Assembly (NCBI RefSeq): GCF_014652275.1
Contig: NZ_BMYM01000001.1
Coordinates: forward strand, 1,364,001-1,428,000
Direction of reading: 5' to 3'
DNA: 64,000 bases
From: Parahalioglobus pacificus
GTDB lineage: Bacteria > Pseudomonadota > Gammaproteobacteria > Pseudomonadales > Halieaceae
Below are positions 32,609 through 41,977 of this stretch, in pieces. Position numbers and translations under genes: made by a program. How positions within the stretch are numbered: the first letter of the stretch is position 1; every line of letters starts with the position of its first letter. Below the pieces are notes generated by a model. The model searched no databases. It saw only the letters and a list, made by a program, of their open reading frames with translations, and was not told the DNA's origin.

Positions 32609-34834
32609 TTATAAGTGACGATCGAAGAACGCCGACATACTGCGCCTCAAATGAATACCGGTGTTCTTGCCGCGGATACTGTGCTTCTTACCCGGGTAGT
32701 CCATCATCTCGAAGACCTTGGCCTCGTCTTGCAGCGCCTTGTACAACCGGGTGCTGTGCGTAAACAACACGTTGTCATCGGCCATACCATGATAAATCAT
32801 CAACTGCCCTTCCAGGCCATCGGTGTACTCCAGCACTGATGCACTCTTGTAACCCTCCGGGTTGGATTGCGGTGTGCCCATGTAGCGCTCGGTGTAATGC
32901 GTATCGTAGAGCTCCCACAGAGTAACGGGCGCGCCCGCGATCCCCGCCTTAAAAACATCGGCGCCGCGAAACATCGCCATCAAGGTCATATAGCCGCCAT
33001 AGCTGTGACCGAAAATACCAATGCGCTGCGCATCCACCTCGGGCAAGTCACCCAGGAACCGGGCGCCGGCAATCTGGTCCGCCAGTTCCACATCACTCAT
33101 GCGTCGATACAGTGCTGACTCGAACGCCTTGCCGCGCCGGGCGGAACCACGGTTATCCAGACTGAACACCACATAGCCCTGCTGCGCCAGATACTGCAGG
33201 TACAGATCCGTGCGGCCACCGCCCCATGTGTCAGCAACCACCTGTGGTCCCGGCCCGCCGTATTGATAAACAATCGCCGGCAAGGGCTTGTCAGCCGTAG
33301 CCGGCTTGTAGATGCGGTAGTGCAATTCAGTGCCTTCGGCATTTTTCAGCGTGCCGAACGCTGGCGTAATCCAGTTTTTCAGATAGGGGCTCAGTGGGTG
33401 GCTGGCATCTACCGGATTTTCGTCCAGCCAGGCTATTCGCTTGCCATCGGCGGCGTGAACGCTGGTTTGCCACGGAGTGTTTGCGTCGGACCAGGTATCG
33501 ACATACGCCGAGCCGTCGGCGGCAAAGGTAATGCCATGCCAGCCATCACGCTGCGACACCCGCTGCACTTCACCATCGCCTGACAGCGGCACTCGATACA
33601 GCTGCTTTTGCCGTACATGCTCGCGATTGCCGGTGAAGTACGCCAGACCCGCCTGTTCATCCACGGCTACCAGGCTATCAACCACCCAGCTGCCTCGAGT
33701 CAGCTGCTTCAACAACTCACCCCCTGTGCTGTAGAGGTAGAGATGGCTAAACCCATCGCGTTCTGAGGTCCACAGAAACTGATCGCGATTACCGAGAAAG
33801 TAATAACCTTGCAGCGCGTCACTGCGAGAGCCGAACAGATTCACCCAGGTATCGCTAGTCTCGGTGAGCACTGTCTCTGTCGATTCATCACGGGTGTCGA
33901 ACACTTTCAGACGCAGGACCTGCTGATCGCGACTCTGCCATTGGTAAGACAGGCGCTGGCTATCGGGCAACCAGCGCACCCGGGTTAGATAGCTGTCTGC
34001 GGGGCCAAAGCTCTCTACCCAGCGGGGCTCACCGCCGTCTATGGCAAATACTCCTAACTCGACAGCGGCGTTATCTGTCCCCGTGAGGGGGTAGCGCTGT
34101 TCGATCATCTCAATACGATCGGCATAGATTTCGCTGCGCGTGATCACACCTACGCTGCTTTCATCGACGCGCGTAAAGGCAATCTGGCTTTCGTCCGGCG
34201 ACCACCAATAGCCGGTAAACCGGTACATTTCCTCCTGGGCGACAAACTCAGCCATGCCGTTACTGATCAGGCCACCACCATCACGGGTGAGCTGAGTTTC
34301 CTTGCCTGTTTCAATATGAAGCACATAGAGATTCTGCTCGCGGATAAAGCTGACGTAATTGCCACGCGGAGAAATGCGCGCATCGGTTTCAAAGGTGGGC
34401 GTATCGGTGAGCTGGCGAGCACTGTTATCGACAAGGCTGTAATAGAAGATATCGCCAGCAAGAGGGAACAACAGTGCCTTGCCATCTTCCGACCAAAAGT
34501 AACTGGTGATACCCCGACTGCTCAGTCTCAATCGTTCACGCCGGGCTTTCTCCTCGTCTGACATCTCCGCGTCGACATCCGCCAGCGCCGCTGAATCAAC
34601 CAGCATGCGTGTCTGCCCCGTTGGCAGGTGGTATTCCCACAGGTCCTTAACTTCGTAGTCTTCGTCCTTTCCCTTCAGAAAAGTGACTCGCTGCCCGTCT
34701 GGGGCAAATTTCAAACCCGAGGGCACGGTGCCGGACAAGTCCGGATCACCGTAGATGCGCTCGATGGTTAATGCTTCAGACACTGCCATTGCACTGGCCA
34801 GCAACAGGCAGATACCTGCGATGAATCGATACAT
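32609..34834 (-). CDS. Exported S9B dipeptidyl-peptidase IV-like serine peptidase
   Basis: 741 residues with signal peptide YRFIAGICLLLASAMAVSEA. The N-terminal beta-propeller (DPPIV_N, with GYWWSPDESQIAFTRVDES) is followed by the S9 alpha/beta-hydrolase domain: YGGPGPQVV, GIFGHSYGGYMTLMAMFRG (nucleophile Ser), GMADDNVLFTHS (Asp) and PGKKHSIRG (His). It removes X-Pro or X-Ala dipeptides in the periplasm. The complete catalytic triad and usual length suggest an active enzyme. Confidence 0.95.
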   Translation of the reverse strand: MYRFIAGICLLLASAMAVSEALTIERIYGDPDLSGTVPSGLKFAPDGQRVTFLKGKDEDYEVKDLWEYHLPTGQTRMLVDSAALADVDAEMSDEEKARRERLRLSSRGITSYFWSEDGKALLFPLAGDIFYYSLVDNSARQLTDTPTFETDARISPRGNYVSFIREQNLYVLHIETGKETQLTRDGGGLISNGMAEFVAQEEMYRFTGYWWSPDESQIAFTRVDESSVGVITRSEIYADRIEMIEQRYPLTGTDNAAVELGVFAIDGGEPRWVESFGPADSYLTRVRWLPDSQRLSYQWQSRDQQVLRLKVFDTRDESTETVLTETSDTWVNLFGSRSDALQGYYFLGNRDQFLWTSERDGFSHLYLYSTGGELLKQLTRGSWVVDSLVAVDEQAGLAYFTGNREHVRQKQLYRVPLSGDGEVQRVSQRDGWHGITFAADGSAYVDTWSDANTPWQTSVHAADGKRIAWLDENPVDASHPLSPYLKNWITPAFGTLKNAEGTELHYRIYKPATADKPLPAIVYQYGGPGPQVVADTWGGGRTDLYLQYLAQQGYVVFSLDNRGSARRGKAFESALYRRMSDVELADQIAGARFLGDLPEVDAQRIGIFGHSYGGYMTLMAMFRGADVFKAGIAGAPVTLWELYDTHYTERYMGTPQSNPEGYKSASVLEYTDGLEGQLMIYHGMADDNVLFTHSTRLYKALQDEAKVFEMMDYPGKKHSIRGKNTGIHLRRSMSAFFDRHL

Positions 34835-34892
34835 ACCGTGTTCTCCGTAACGGTCTCATGCTTTTATGGGTGTTGCGACAGTGACAGCGAGC

Positions 34893-35258
34893 CTACTCTT
34901 GCGCGCGGCGCGACCAGGTAACTGTGCGTTTGATGAAACCCACCTTCACCGTCACCGCCAAAGTATCCGCACCTTGGAGTGTCAGATTTGCCTGACGAAA
35001 CTCCTTGAGGCGAGCCACAAATATCTCACCCTCCCATCCTTCGCCGGCAGCTGTCACGTTGCGCAGTAGTGTGCGCCCAACCGCTTCGTCATTGTCCGCG
35101 TTTTCGGTGACGACGCCGTGAAAGACACCATCATCCTCGGTAATCGCCATCACCACCGGCTGGTCGTCTAATAACCAGGCACCGACAAGAGTGTCACTTC
35201 TGGCGACAGTGGTCAGGAAAACAAGTGCACAGAACAAGGCCAATCGGATTGCCAACAT
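34893..35258 (-). CDS. Exported DUF2147-like protein
   Basis: 121 residues with signal peptide (AIRLALFCALVFLTTVARSDT). The mature part, from LVGAWLLDDQPVVMAITEDDGVFHG to GFIKRTVTWSRR, has the small beta-barrel look of DUF2147 proteins (GxW, GxI/V, WxG-like repeats). Two genes downstream of it on the minus strand lies the peptidase, 58 bases away, so an operon is possible. Function unknown. Confidence 0.7.
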   Translation of the reverse strand: MLAIRLALFCALVFLTTVARSDTLVGAWLLDDQPVVMAITEDDGVFHGVVTENADNDEAVGRTLLRNVTAAGEGWEGEIFVARLKEFRQANLTLQGADTLAVTVKVGFIKRTVTWSRRAQE

Positions 35259-35283
35259 GGGTGTGATTTACTCCTTAGGTAAG

Positions 35284-35739
35284 TTACTCACAGCGGCTGA
35301 GAGTAGCGGCAGCATCCAACCACTGCAATTGCGCCATGCGGTCTGTAATCCCCGCAGCAAGCTGGCAATGCACCCGGGTCGTTGGGTGCACCCTGTCCCA
35401 GAGTAAGCGGGTCGATGGACTCTCGCACACGGCGTCTGCGTTGATAGACCCCATGTAGCTCCCCGTGTAGCAATGCCCCGGAATCTGACGGGACTGCGCT
35501 GCATCACCCACGGTTTCAAATTCGGTGCCCTCACCCGACTCTCCGATCAGCGACTTAAAGAAGCGGTGAGTTTCGAACATCGCAAAGGTGCTTTCGGGAT
35601 GCGCAGACTGCATCCGCGCGGCCAAGCCAGCCAGAGCACTATTTTGGTAATTCGTGAGTTCGGTCAGCCGCCGGGACAGCTCGAGGCGGCGCAGAGGATC
35701 GTTGGTCACACCTTCCCGGTGAATGTAGGATTCGTTCAC
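35284..35739 (-). pseudogene. Truncated GDSL/SGNH lipase-acylhydrolase (C-terminal part)
   Basis: 151 codons from a GTG at 35739. The segment has LTELTNYQNSALAGLAARMQ, then SRQIPGHCYTGSYMG and LLWDRVHPTTRVHCQLA, the block V carrying the catalytic Asp-His (DxxHP). This is the last third of the thermolabile-hemolysin/GDSL-lipase fold; the N-terminal GDSL box with the catalytic Ser and the Gly and Asn oxyanion blocks are absent. No ribosome binding site. A 5-prime truncated gene beside a gene-poor stretch. Confidence 0.75.
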
Positions 35740-36054
35740 TCAATATAGCCCATAACTCTTACATTAACGTAACTCATTGATTTCGCTGACAAGTGGGAAT
35801 GTAAAAGTTTTCATGGTTTTTTCAGGCTTAAAGGGGCGACCATCCGAGAGCCAAACCTAACTGGATGTTCCCGAAATCTGCTCGAACATAGAGCAGCGCC
35901 ACAGATCGGAGTGTCCGCTTTCAACTCAAAGGGGACATTGATCGCTGATAGTTGGATGTCCACTTTGGGGCCAGAAGCTGTCGTCATACCTTCTGAATTT
36001 AATGCTCTTCGTGCGATGAAGATGTGCCACCGGTACTCACGAGTAGATCGAGCT
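35740..36054. repeat. Gene-free stretch with TGTCC-CTTT repeats
   Basis: 315 bases without a supported gene. Inside, TGTCCGCTTT (35912-35921) pairs with AAAGGGGACA (35928-35937) as a near-perfect inverted repeat (9 of 10), and a third half-site TGTCCACTTT lies at 35957-35966. It could be a short dispersed intergenic repeat or a regulatory site. A 58-codon frame on the minus strand (35811-35987) is not supported. Confidence 0.4.
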
Positions 36055-36486
36055 TTATGACAGGATATTCTTGTTCTTTAAATGCCAGGAGTAGGCCACG
36101 ATTGCTGTTGATATGACGGCACCCAACAAGGCTCCCTCCACGGCTCCTGGTCCTACTGATTGCAGCTCCTCGATATAGTTATTTGCCGCTATCTCCCAGA
36201 TCGATGATGCGATACCCAGCAGAAATGCGAAAGTGAGCAAGGGCACAGCGATGACCTTGAGCCTGAATAAAAATATCGTACCGGCCAAATTTAGAACGGT
36301 CGTCAGCGCCATCAGCGCCCAATCTATGAACCCTAAACTGTCCACGTACCCCGTTAACTCTGTCATTTCGCCCGTACTAGAGCTGAAAGCGAAATAGGAA
36401 CCGATTGCCATGAAGGCAGCGGAGAACATCGTAAATAGGAAAATAACCCAGACAAACAGGGGCCGCTTGATTTCAGCTTGAGACAC
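36055..36486 (-). CDS. Four-helix membrane protein, unknown
   Basis: 143 residues with four hydrophobic segments: VWVIFLFTMFSAAFMAIGSYFA, DWALMALTTVLNLAGTIFLF, VIAVPLLTFAFLLGIASSIW and ALLGAVISTAIVAYSW. N-terminus polar (SQAEIKRP), C-terminus basic (HLKNKN). No family recognised. Monocistronic; the surrounding non-coding stretches are AT-rich. Confidence 0.75.
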   Translation of the reverse strand: MSQAEIKRPLFVWVIFLFTMFSAAFMAIGSYFAFSSSTGEMTELTGYVDSLGFIDWALMALTTVLNLAGTIFLFRLKVIAVPLLTFAFLLGIASSIWEIAANNYIEELQSVGPGAVEGALLGAVISTAIVAYSWHLKNKNILS

Positions 36487-36783
36487 AGTCCGTTCTCCTG
36501 CTTATCTTATAGCTAGTGGGTTAGCGTTAGTAAGCATCGAAAATCCTTTTCATTGCGAGCTGCAGCTTTTATAGGTGAATAACGGCCGTATGTACACCTT
36601 ATATCACTTGGCAGCGACCATTAAAAAAGACCGGAGGGCATTCATCACCCGCCGGCCAATCACCCGGGAGTGACGTCTAAGTTTGGTCTATTCGCGCGAC
36701 AGCGATCATGATCAAATGGCCTCTTACCGTTTGGGCAGGGCCACCTGCCCGCTGCACCATTGCTGCTCTCGTCTGGAGGATTC

Positions 36784-37419
36784 ATGATTACTGTTCACCA
36801 CCTCAATAACTCCCGCTCTCAGCGCATTCTCTGGCTACTGGAAGAGCTGGATCTGGATTACGAGATCAAGTTCTACCACCGCAATGAGGAAACCAACCTC
36901 GCGCCGCCGGAGTTGGAGGCCATTCACCCGCTGGGCAAATCACCCGTGGTCACCGATGGCGAGAATACCGTCATCGAGTCGGGTGCCATCATTGATTACG
37001 TACTGCGTCGCTACGGCAATGGCAGGCTCATGCCCACGCCCAATACCCCGGCGCATGAGCAGTACCTGCAGTGGCTTCACTATGGCGAGGGTTCTGCCAT
37101 GCTGCCGCTGATGCTGCGTATGTACACCGGCCGTTTGCCCGATGGCGGTGAGGCCTTGCAACCGCGCATCAACGATGAGCTTGACCGCCACCTGGGTTAC
37201 GTCAATGCAGCACTAGAGGGTGTGGACTGGTTGGTAGAAAACGTACTCAGCGGTGCAGACATTCAGCTGTCGTTTGTGGCAGAGATCGCTCCACTGCTGC
37301 ACCCCGCCGGCGATTTCATCAACCTCGATGGCTTCCGCATTCGTTTGCAAGAGCGTCCGGCCTACCAACGCGCGCTTGAGAAAGGCGGTGTATACGCCTT
37401 TGGGCCAGCTGGCGACTAA
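36784..37419 (+). CDS. Glutathione S-transferase
   Basis: 211 residues from the ATG at 36784, which has GGAGG directly upstream. Thioredoxin-like N-domain: ITVHHLNNSRSQRILWLLEELDLDYEI with the catalytic Ser region, then NPLGKSPV-like HPLGKSPVV and IESGAIIDYVLRRYG, the glutathione Glu-Ser site. Helical C-domain ends RPAYQRALEKG. It conjugates glutathione to electrophiles or reduces disulfides. Followed 110 bases later by a cupin gene on the same strand. Confidence 0.93.
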   Translation: MITVHHLNNSRSQRILWLLEELDLDYEIKFYHRNEETNLAPPELEAIHPLGKSPVVTDGENTVIESGAIIDYVLRRYGNGRLMPTPNTPAHEQYLQWLHYGEGSAMLPLMLRMYTGRLPDGGEALQPRINDELDRHLGYVNAALEGVDWLVENVLSGADIQLSFVAEIAPLLHPAGDFINLDGFRIRLQERPAYQRALEKGGVYAFGPAGD

Positions 37420-37528
37420 GCCACTTCCGCTCAACGTGCTGTCCTAGCCCATCCGCGCGGAGGTTGATTGCGCGCGGCTGTGCTGTCATTGCGCTCCCAC
37501 GTGGATTGATCCTCAAGGAGACAGCAAA

Positions 37529-37894
37529 ATGCCCGAAATCAGCGTACAGAAAAACTGCGCATCCCTGACCGATCTGGTCGGCGTAGATTCATTTGGCGAG
37601 CCAGTAGGCCCACTGCCCAAACAAACCGACAACGGCTTCTTTGAAGGCTCTGTAGGCGCTTCAAACATCATTGCAGGCACCTGGGAGTGCGACGCCGGCA
37701 CACTGCAGCTTGATCTGGATGTGACAGAGTTTTGTCACCTGCTGGAAGGCCACTGGAAGTTCACTTCTGAATCAGGCCAGGTCGATGAAGTTAAGGCCGG
37801 CGACAGCTGGGTATTCCCCCAGGGCTGGAAAGGCACCGCCGAGGTTATCGAAAAGGTGCGTAAGGTTTACCTGATGATGCTCAAGGAAGACTGA
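37529..37894 (+). CDS. Cupin_3 (DUF861) domain protein
   Basis: 121 residues; strong AAGGAG binding site. The small beta-barrel carries GTWECDAGTLQLDLDVTEFCHLLEGHWKFT and VKAGDSWVFPQGWKGTAEVIEKVRKVYLM, the pattern of the EutQ/ureidoglycolate-related DUF861 cupins. Metal-binding residues are only partly kept, so role as enzyme or as sensor is open. Cytoplasmic. Confidence 0.85.
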   Translation: MPEISVQKNCASLTDLVGVDSFGEPVGPLPKQTDNGFFEGSVGASNIIAGTWECDAGTLQLDLDVTEFCHLLEGHWKFTSESGQVDEVKAGDSWVFPQGWKGTAEVIEKVRKVYLMMLKED

Positions 37895-38144
37895 TCTAGT
37901 ACCACCGATCGACTGCCACCGCGCGACGTCCGCCGGTGGCACTCTTACTCAAATACTGAAGATTCTCAAGCCAACTTCAAGCGCGTTAGCGCTGTCTTTG
38001 GGCTCAAGTAACTCAAACCCTGACATCGACTCTCTGCCAGTCACGAGCATCACCCTTATCGCTATTTCATTGGTACGCGCGCAACGGAAGCCAATCAGCG
38101 GCCGGTTCCTAAAATCCATTACGTGACCCTTGGCACTAGCGAGC

Positions 38145-38468
38145 TCAACGCAACTGGTCAGCCAGCTCACTGATCACCGGTACTGGCACCTGCTTGCCCT
38201 GCGCGGCGAACACAATCATCGCAATCCAAGCTACGAAAGTCACAACGCTGGTCAGCATAGCGATCAGCCCTCCCAGGAAGGGAATAAAAGGGGCAACCAT
38301 CGCAATCACCGTTAGGACTCCGAACAGCGCCAGCGACTGGCGAGCATGGAACTTTACGAACTCGGAGTCTCTCTCCAGAAGCAGGAATATGAGTCCACTG
38401 AGCCAGCCGAATACATAGCACAGTACGCCAGCCACATTGGGCTCCAGGCCGGTTGAAGATTTGGTCAT
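38145..38468 (-). CDS. DUF4870 domain membrane protein
   Basis: 107 residues. NVAGVLCYVFGWLSGLIFLLLERDSEFVKFHARQSLALF is the family signature with the conserved FHARQS motif; three hydrophobic helices follow the pattern. Inner-membrane protein of unknown function. It follows the exported aminopeptidase gene on the minus strand with a gap of 68 bases and may be the last gene of the tamB-tamA-peptidase row. Confidence 0.88.
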   Translation of the reverse strand: MTKSSTGLEPNVAGVLCYVFGWLSGLIFLLLERDSEFVKFHARQSLALFGVLTVIAMVAPFIPFLGGLIAMLTSVVTFVAWIAMIVFAAQGKQVPVPVISELADQLR

Positions 38469-38536
38469 GGTGTGAACTCCTTAGCCGAAAACGTTAGAAG
38501 GCTGGTGCAACAGCGAGCACAGCTGCGCGCGCCGCA

Positions 38537-40078
38537 CTATTCGTAATTATCGGCCACAAACTGGTTCAACAGACGGATGCCAAAACCCGCCGCGCCTTTG
38601 GGCGTCACCGCGTTGCCCTCAAACTCCCATGCGCGCCCGGCAATATCAAAATGCACCCAGGGCGTCTCCGGCTTAACGAAACTGCCGATGAATTCGGCAC
38701 CAATACTAGCGCCGCCGCCACTGCCGCCTTCAACCACATTCTTCACATCAGCGATATCAGACGTGATTGCGTTGACGAACGCTGGATTCAGCGGCAAGCG
38801 CCACACGGCCTCGCCAGAGGCCTTACCCGCCGCCAAAAACTGCGTGGCCAAAACATCTTGTCGACTAAACATACCCGCGTAATGGGTGCCCAACGCCACA
38901 CGCACCGAACCGGTGAGCGTTGCAATGTCGACAAGCACCTCCGGATCGAAGGCCGTTTGGGCATACCAAACTGCATCCGCCAGCACTAGACGACCCTCTG
39001 CATCGGTGTTTATCACTTCGACCGTCTTACCCGACATGGACGTGCGCACATCACCTGGGCGCTGGGCGCGATCTGATGCCATGTTTTCGGCGAGTGCCGC
39101 GATGGCAACCGCATTTACATTGGCCTCACGTCCAGCCAGGGCCAACAGCGTACCCGTCACCGCCGCGGCACCCGACATATCGTACTTCATGCGCCACAAC
39201 CCGGTAGGATTTTTAAGGGACACACCACCGGTATCAAAAGTGATGCCTTTCCCGGCGAACACCAGCGGCTTAGCATCACCGGCTCCCTTGTACTCGATCA
39301 CCAGCAGTCGCGGGGGCCGCGCACTGCCCATGCCTACGCCCAGTAGCACTTCCATGCCCTGCTTTGCCATGGCTTTCTCGTCCAGCACGCGTATGCGCAC
39401 ATTATCAATACCCTTAAAGGCAGCCTTGACACGAGCCACAAAGCTCTCGGGGTAGATAATGTTGGCCGGTTCGCTAATCAGGTCTCTGGAGAAATACACG
39501 GCATCAGCCAAGGGCTGGCCATTGATGAGCCACTGCTGCTGCAAGCTTTCGGCGTTGGTATCGGCAAGCTCTAGAGTCAGGTCGGTGGGTACAGCATCGT
39601 CGGTCTCGGTCTGATACTTATCGAAGCGATATCCGCCAAGTTTACTGCCCAGGGCAACACGAGAAAGCGTTGCGCCATCGGCAAGCGTGATGCCATTCAG
39701 CAACACGGTAGCGGAAGTAATATTACCGAGCAGTGCATTGCTCACGGTACCGCCAAGGGTTTCAAGCGCGGCGCCGTTGAGGGGCTCCTCGCCCAGTTCC
39801 ACCAGCAACAGCATTGGTCGACCAGACTGGCCATATAGCGGCAGTGTTGCCCCAGCCTCTTTGCCAAAAGCGGCAGCCGACACTGCTTTTACCATCACCG
39901 CCCTCGTGTCCTCATCCAGCTCCGCCAACGGTGCGCCATTCACCGTTGGCACCACCAGACTGACGTCCGGTGCCACGTCGGCCGGTGACACGAAACGCAC
40001 ATCCACACCGCTCCATACCTGTGCAGCCATTGATAGTAAAACCAGACCCAAAAAGGCTCTCACGTTAACATTCCTCAT
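38537..40078 (-). CDS. Exported leucyl aminopeptidase (M17)
   Basis: 513 residues. Signal peptide RNVNVRAFLGLVLLSMAAQVWSG, unusual because M17 peptidases are normally cytoplasmic. The C-terminal catalytic domain keeps the bimetal site: KPLVFAGKGITFDTGGVSLK, MKYDMSGAAAV and NTDAEGRLVLADA, with GSVRVALGTHYAGMFS following. The N-terminal domain is divergent. Probably a periplasmic or cell-surface aminopeptidase removing N-terminal residues. It lies 27 bases after tamA, same strand. Confidence 0.93.
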   Translation of the reverse strand: MRNVNVRAFLGLVLLSMAAQVWSGVDVRFVSPADVAPDVSLVVPTVNGAPLAELDEDTRAVMVKAVSAAAFGKEAGATLPLYGQSGRPMLLLVELGEEPLNGAALETLGGTVSNALLGNITSATVLLNGITLADGATLSRVALGSKLGGYRFDKYQTETDDAVPTDLTLELADTNAESLQQQWLINGQPLADAVYFSRDLISEPANIIYPESFVARVKAAFKGIDNVRIRVLDEKAMAKQGMEVLLGVGMGSARPPRLLVIEYKGAGDAKPLVFAGKGITFDTGGVSLKNPTGLWRMKYDMSGAAAVTGTLLALAGREANVNAVAIAALAENMASDRAQRPGDVRTSMSGKTVEVINTDAEGRLVLADAVWYAQTAFDPEVLVDIATLTGSVRVALGTHYAGMFSRQDVLATQFLAAGKASGEAVWRLPLNPAFVNAITSDIADVKNVVEGGSGGGASIGAEFIGSFVKPETPWVHFDIAGRAWEFEGNAVTPKGAAGFGIRLLNQFVADNYE

Positions 40079-40105
40079 CCCGCTACCCTGTTCAAATGTC
40101 GATCC

Positions 40106-41977
40106 CTAGAACTCGGGACCCACCGTAATATTAACCTGAAAACTCCCCTCAGCATCATCAAGCGGCACACCCAGATCAATGCGCACCAAACCTACGGGAG
40201 AGCGCCAACGCGCACCCAAGCCGACTCCGGTCTTGGCGTCGTAGTCCGACCAGCTATTGAAAGCGTTACCGCTGTCTACGAACCCTGCAACGCTCCAGTC
40301 AGCGATAACCTGATGTTCGTATTCGAGACTGACGATCAACTGGTTTTTACCGCCGGTCGAAGAAGTCTCCGGAAAGACCGTTTCAAAGGCATAGCCACGC
40401 AAACTGCGTGGACCACCTGCTCTAAACTCGTAGTACTGCGGCATCTTATTAAATTCAACATTCAGTGCATCCCCAGTATCTGCCTCGCTATAGCCCATGT
40501 TCGTGCGCAGCAGAAAACGGCTGTTTTCAGTAAACGAGCGGATATGCCAAGTGTCCAATCGCAGTTGGGCAAAGTCGATATTGGAACCCAGGTTCTCATT
40601 GGCAATCAGGAACTGGGCATTAAAAAAATCCCCATTGCGGATATACAGGGCGTCGTCTGCTCTTCTGGCGCGTAAGCTCAGAGTTGGCGCCAATACGTCG
40701 AACTGTGGTTGCAATAAAGCCAGAGATTCCCGGCCAATGCTTTCTTTGATGATATCTTGAGTTTCGTCAGGGAGATTACCGAATACCACTTCAAAGACAT
40801 CATAATCCTCCTGCAGAAGCACCAGACCTATCTCGGGCGTAACGGTGAAGTCGCCCCAAGGAATCGCGGCTCGCTGCCAAACGCCTGTCACCAGATTAGT
40901 AACGATGCGAGTCTCACCGCCTTCATCCAGATCGACATCCTCAAAATTAAGGTCCTTACCCTCATGCCGCGCGCCCAGCTTGAAGCGGCTCCCGTCGAGC
41001 GGATTTAGTGGAATCACATAGTTGAGGTCGGCCGCCAGACGGTTGCGCTCCTCCACGGCCCCAAGCCCGAAACTGAAGTTATGCCCGCGCGTGCCCAAGT
41101 AGCGCCTCAACCAGCCGGCGCCCAGACCAAAACCCGTGTCGGTACCCCAGGCCACGTTGGCGCGATAGCGATTGGGCAGTACCGGTGTGAATGCCACACG
41201 CAAGGGCACGACACCCGGGCTGTCCGGCGCGGGTTCCAGCGGTTCCACTTCGACTTCCCGGAACAAGCCGCTGGCACTGAGCATACGACGTTGCTCAACA
41301 ACCTGACGCTCGTCGTACGGCGTGCCGGGCTCGATGATTTGAAAGCCCCGCAGGTAGTCTGCGTCGAACGGGCTCTCACCGAAACGCAGCTCGCCGAAGG
41401 TAAAGCGTGTCCCTGCCGACACGTGCAGTTCTATGGTGGCGCCATAGGTGTCTGTATCAACGGACACGCGATGCTCTTTGTAATCGGCATCCCGATAACC
41501 CAGCTCATGCAAGCGCTGAATCAATAACTCCTTGCTCTCCCGGTACTGGCGATGGTCCAGCGTCGCGCCTACGGGCAGTTGCCAGTCTTGAAACGCGGCC
41601 GTCACTGCAGGGTCGCGCACATCACTGGAAACACTCACTGCAACTACCGGCACCGGCTCACCCAGCGCCACCGAGTAAGAGGCCAGCCAGTGGCTGCGAT
41701 TCTCGCTCCGTTCAAGATTGGCCGTGATATCGGGTGCGTAGTAACCATACGGCTGCAGTGCGCGCCGAATTTCACCACTGGCCTGTCTGTGCATCTGGCG
41801 CAGTAACCGCACCGGCACAGCCTGCCCCTCTCGTTGTACCAGCGTGAGTGCGGCCATGACATTGTCACGGGGTTCACCCTCAACGCCCTCAAGCAGCACT
41901 GTGTACTGCACCGCTGCGCCAGCAGGTCTGGCGAACAGCCACAACAACGCAAGCATAACTAATCGCTTAGTTCTCAT
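40106..41977 (-). CDS. tamA: Outer-membrane translocation/assembly protein TamA (BamA family)
   Basis: 623 residues. Signal peptide (RLVMLALLWLFARPAGA), then POTRA domains (VQREGQAVPVRLLRQMHRQA and the second with LGYRDADYKEHRV), followed by a 16-stranded barrel ending VDIGVPLDDA-like RIDLGVPLDDAEGSFQVNITVGPEF with terminal Phe, which is the barrel signature. It inserts autotransporters and possibly lipids into the outer membrane with TamB. Its ATG overlaps the tamB stop by 11 bases, so tamB comes first here. Confidence 0.94.
   Translation of the reverse strand: MRTKRLVMLALLWLFARPAGAAVQYTVLLEGVEGEPRDNVMAALTLVQREGQAVPVRLLRQMHRQASGEIRRALQPYGYYAPDITANLERSENRSHWLASYSVALGEPVPVVAVSVSSDVRDPAVTAAFQDWQLPVGATLDHRQYRESKELLIQRLHELGYRDADYKEHRVSVDTDTYGATIELHVSAGTRFTFGELRFGESPFDADYLRGFQIIEPGTPYDERQVVEQRRMLSASGLFREVEVEPLEPAPDSPGVVPLRVAFTPVLPNRYRANVAWGTDTGFGLGAGWLRRYLGTRGHNFSFGLGAVEERNRLAADLNYVIPLNPLDGSRFKLGARHEGKDLNFEDVDLDEGGETRIVTNLVTGVWQRAAIPWGDFTVTPEIGLVLLQEDYDVFEVVFGNLPDETQDIIKESIGRESLALLQPQFDVLAPTLSLRARRADDALYIRNGDFFNAQFLIANENLGSNIDFAQLRLDTWHIRSFTENSRFLLRTNMGYSEADTGDALNVEFNKMPQYYEFRAGGPRSLRGYAFETVFPETSSTGGKNQLIVSLEYEHQVIADWSVAGFVDSGNAFNSWSDYDAKTGVGLGARWRSPVGLVRIDLGVPLDDAEGSFQVNITVGPEF

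Noticed and set aside
35811-35987. 58-codon minus-strand frame in the repeat stretch
   Set aside because: Poor ribosome binding site, spans the inverted repeats, no recognisable family.
37949-38170. 73-codon minus-strand frame after the DUF4870 gene
   Set aside because: Overlaps the end of the DUF4870 gene; an internal start at 38119 has a passable binding site but no family, so it is left out of the gene list.
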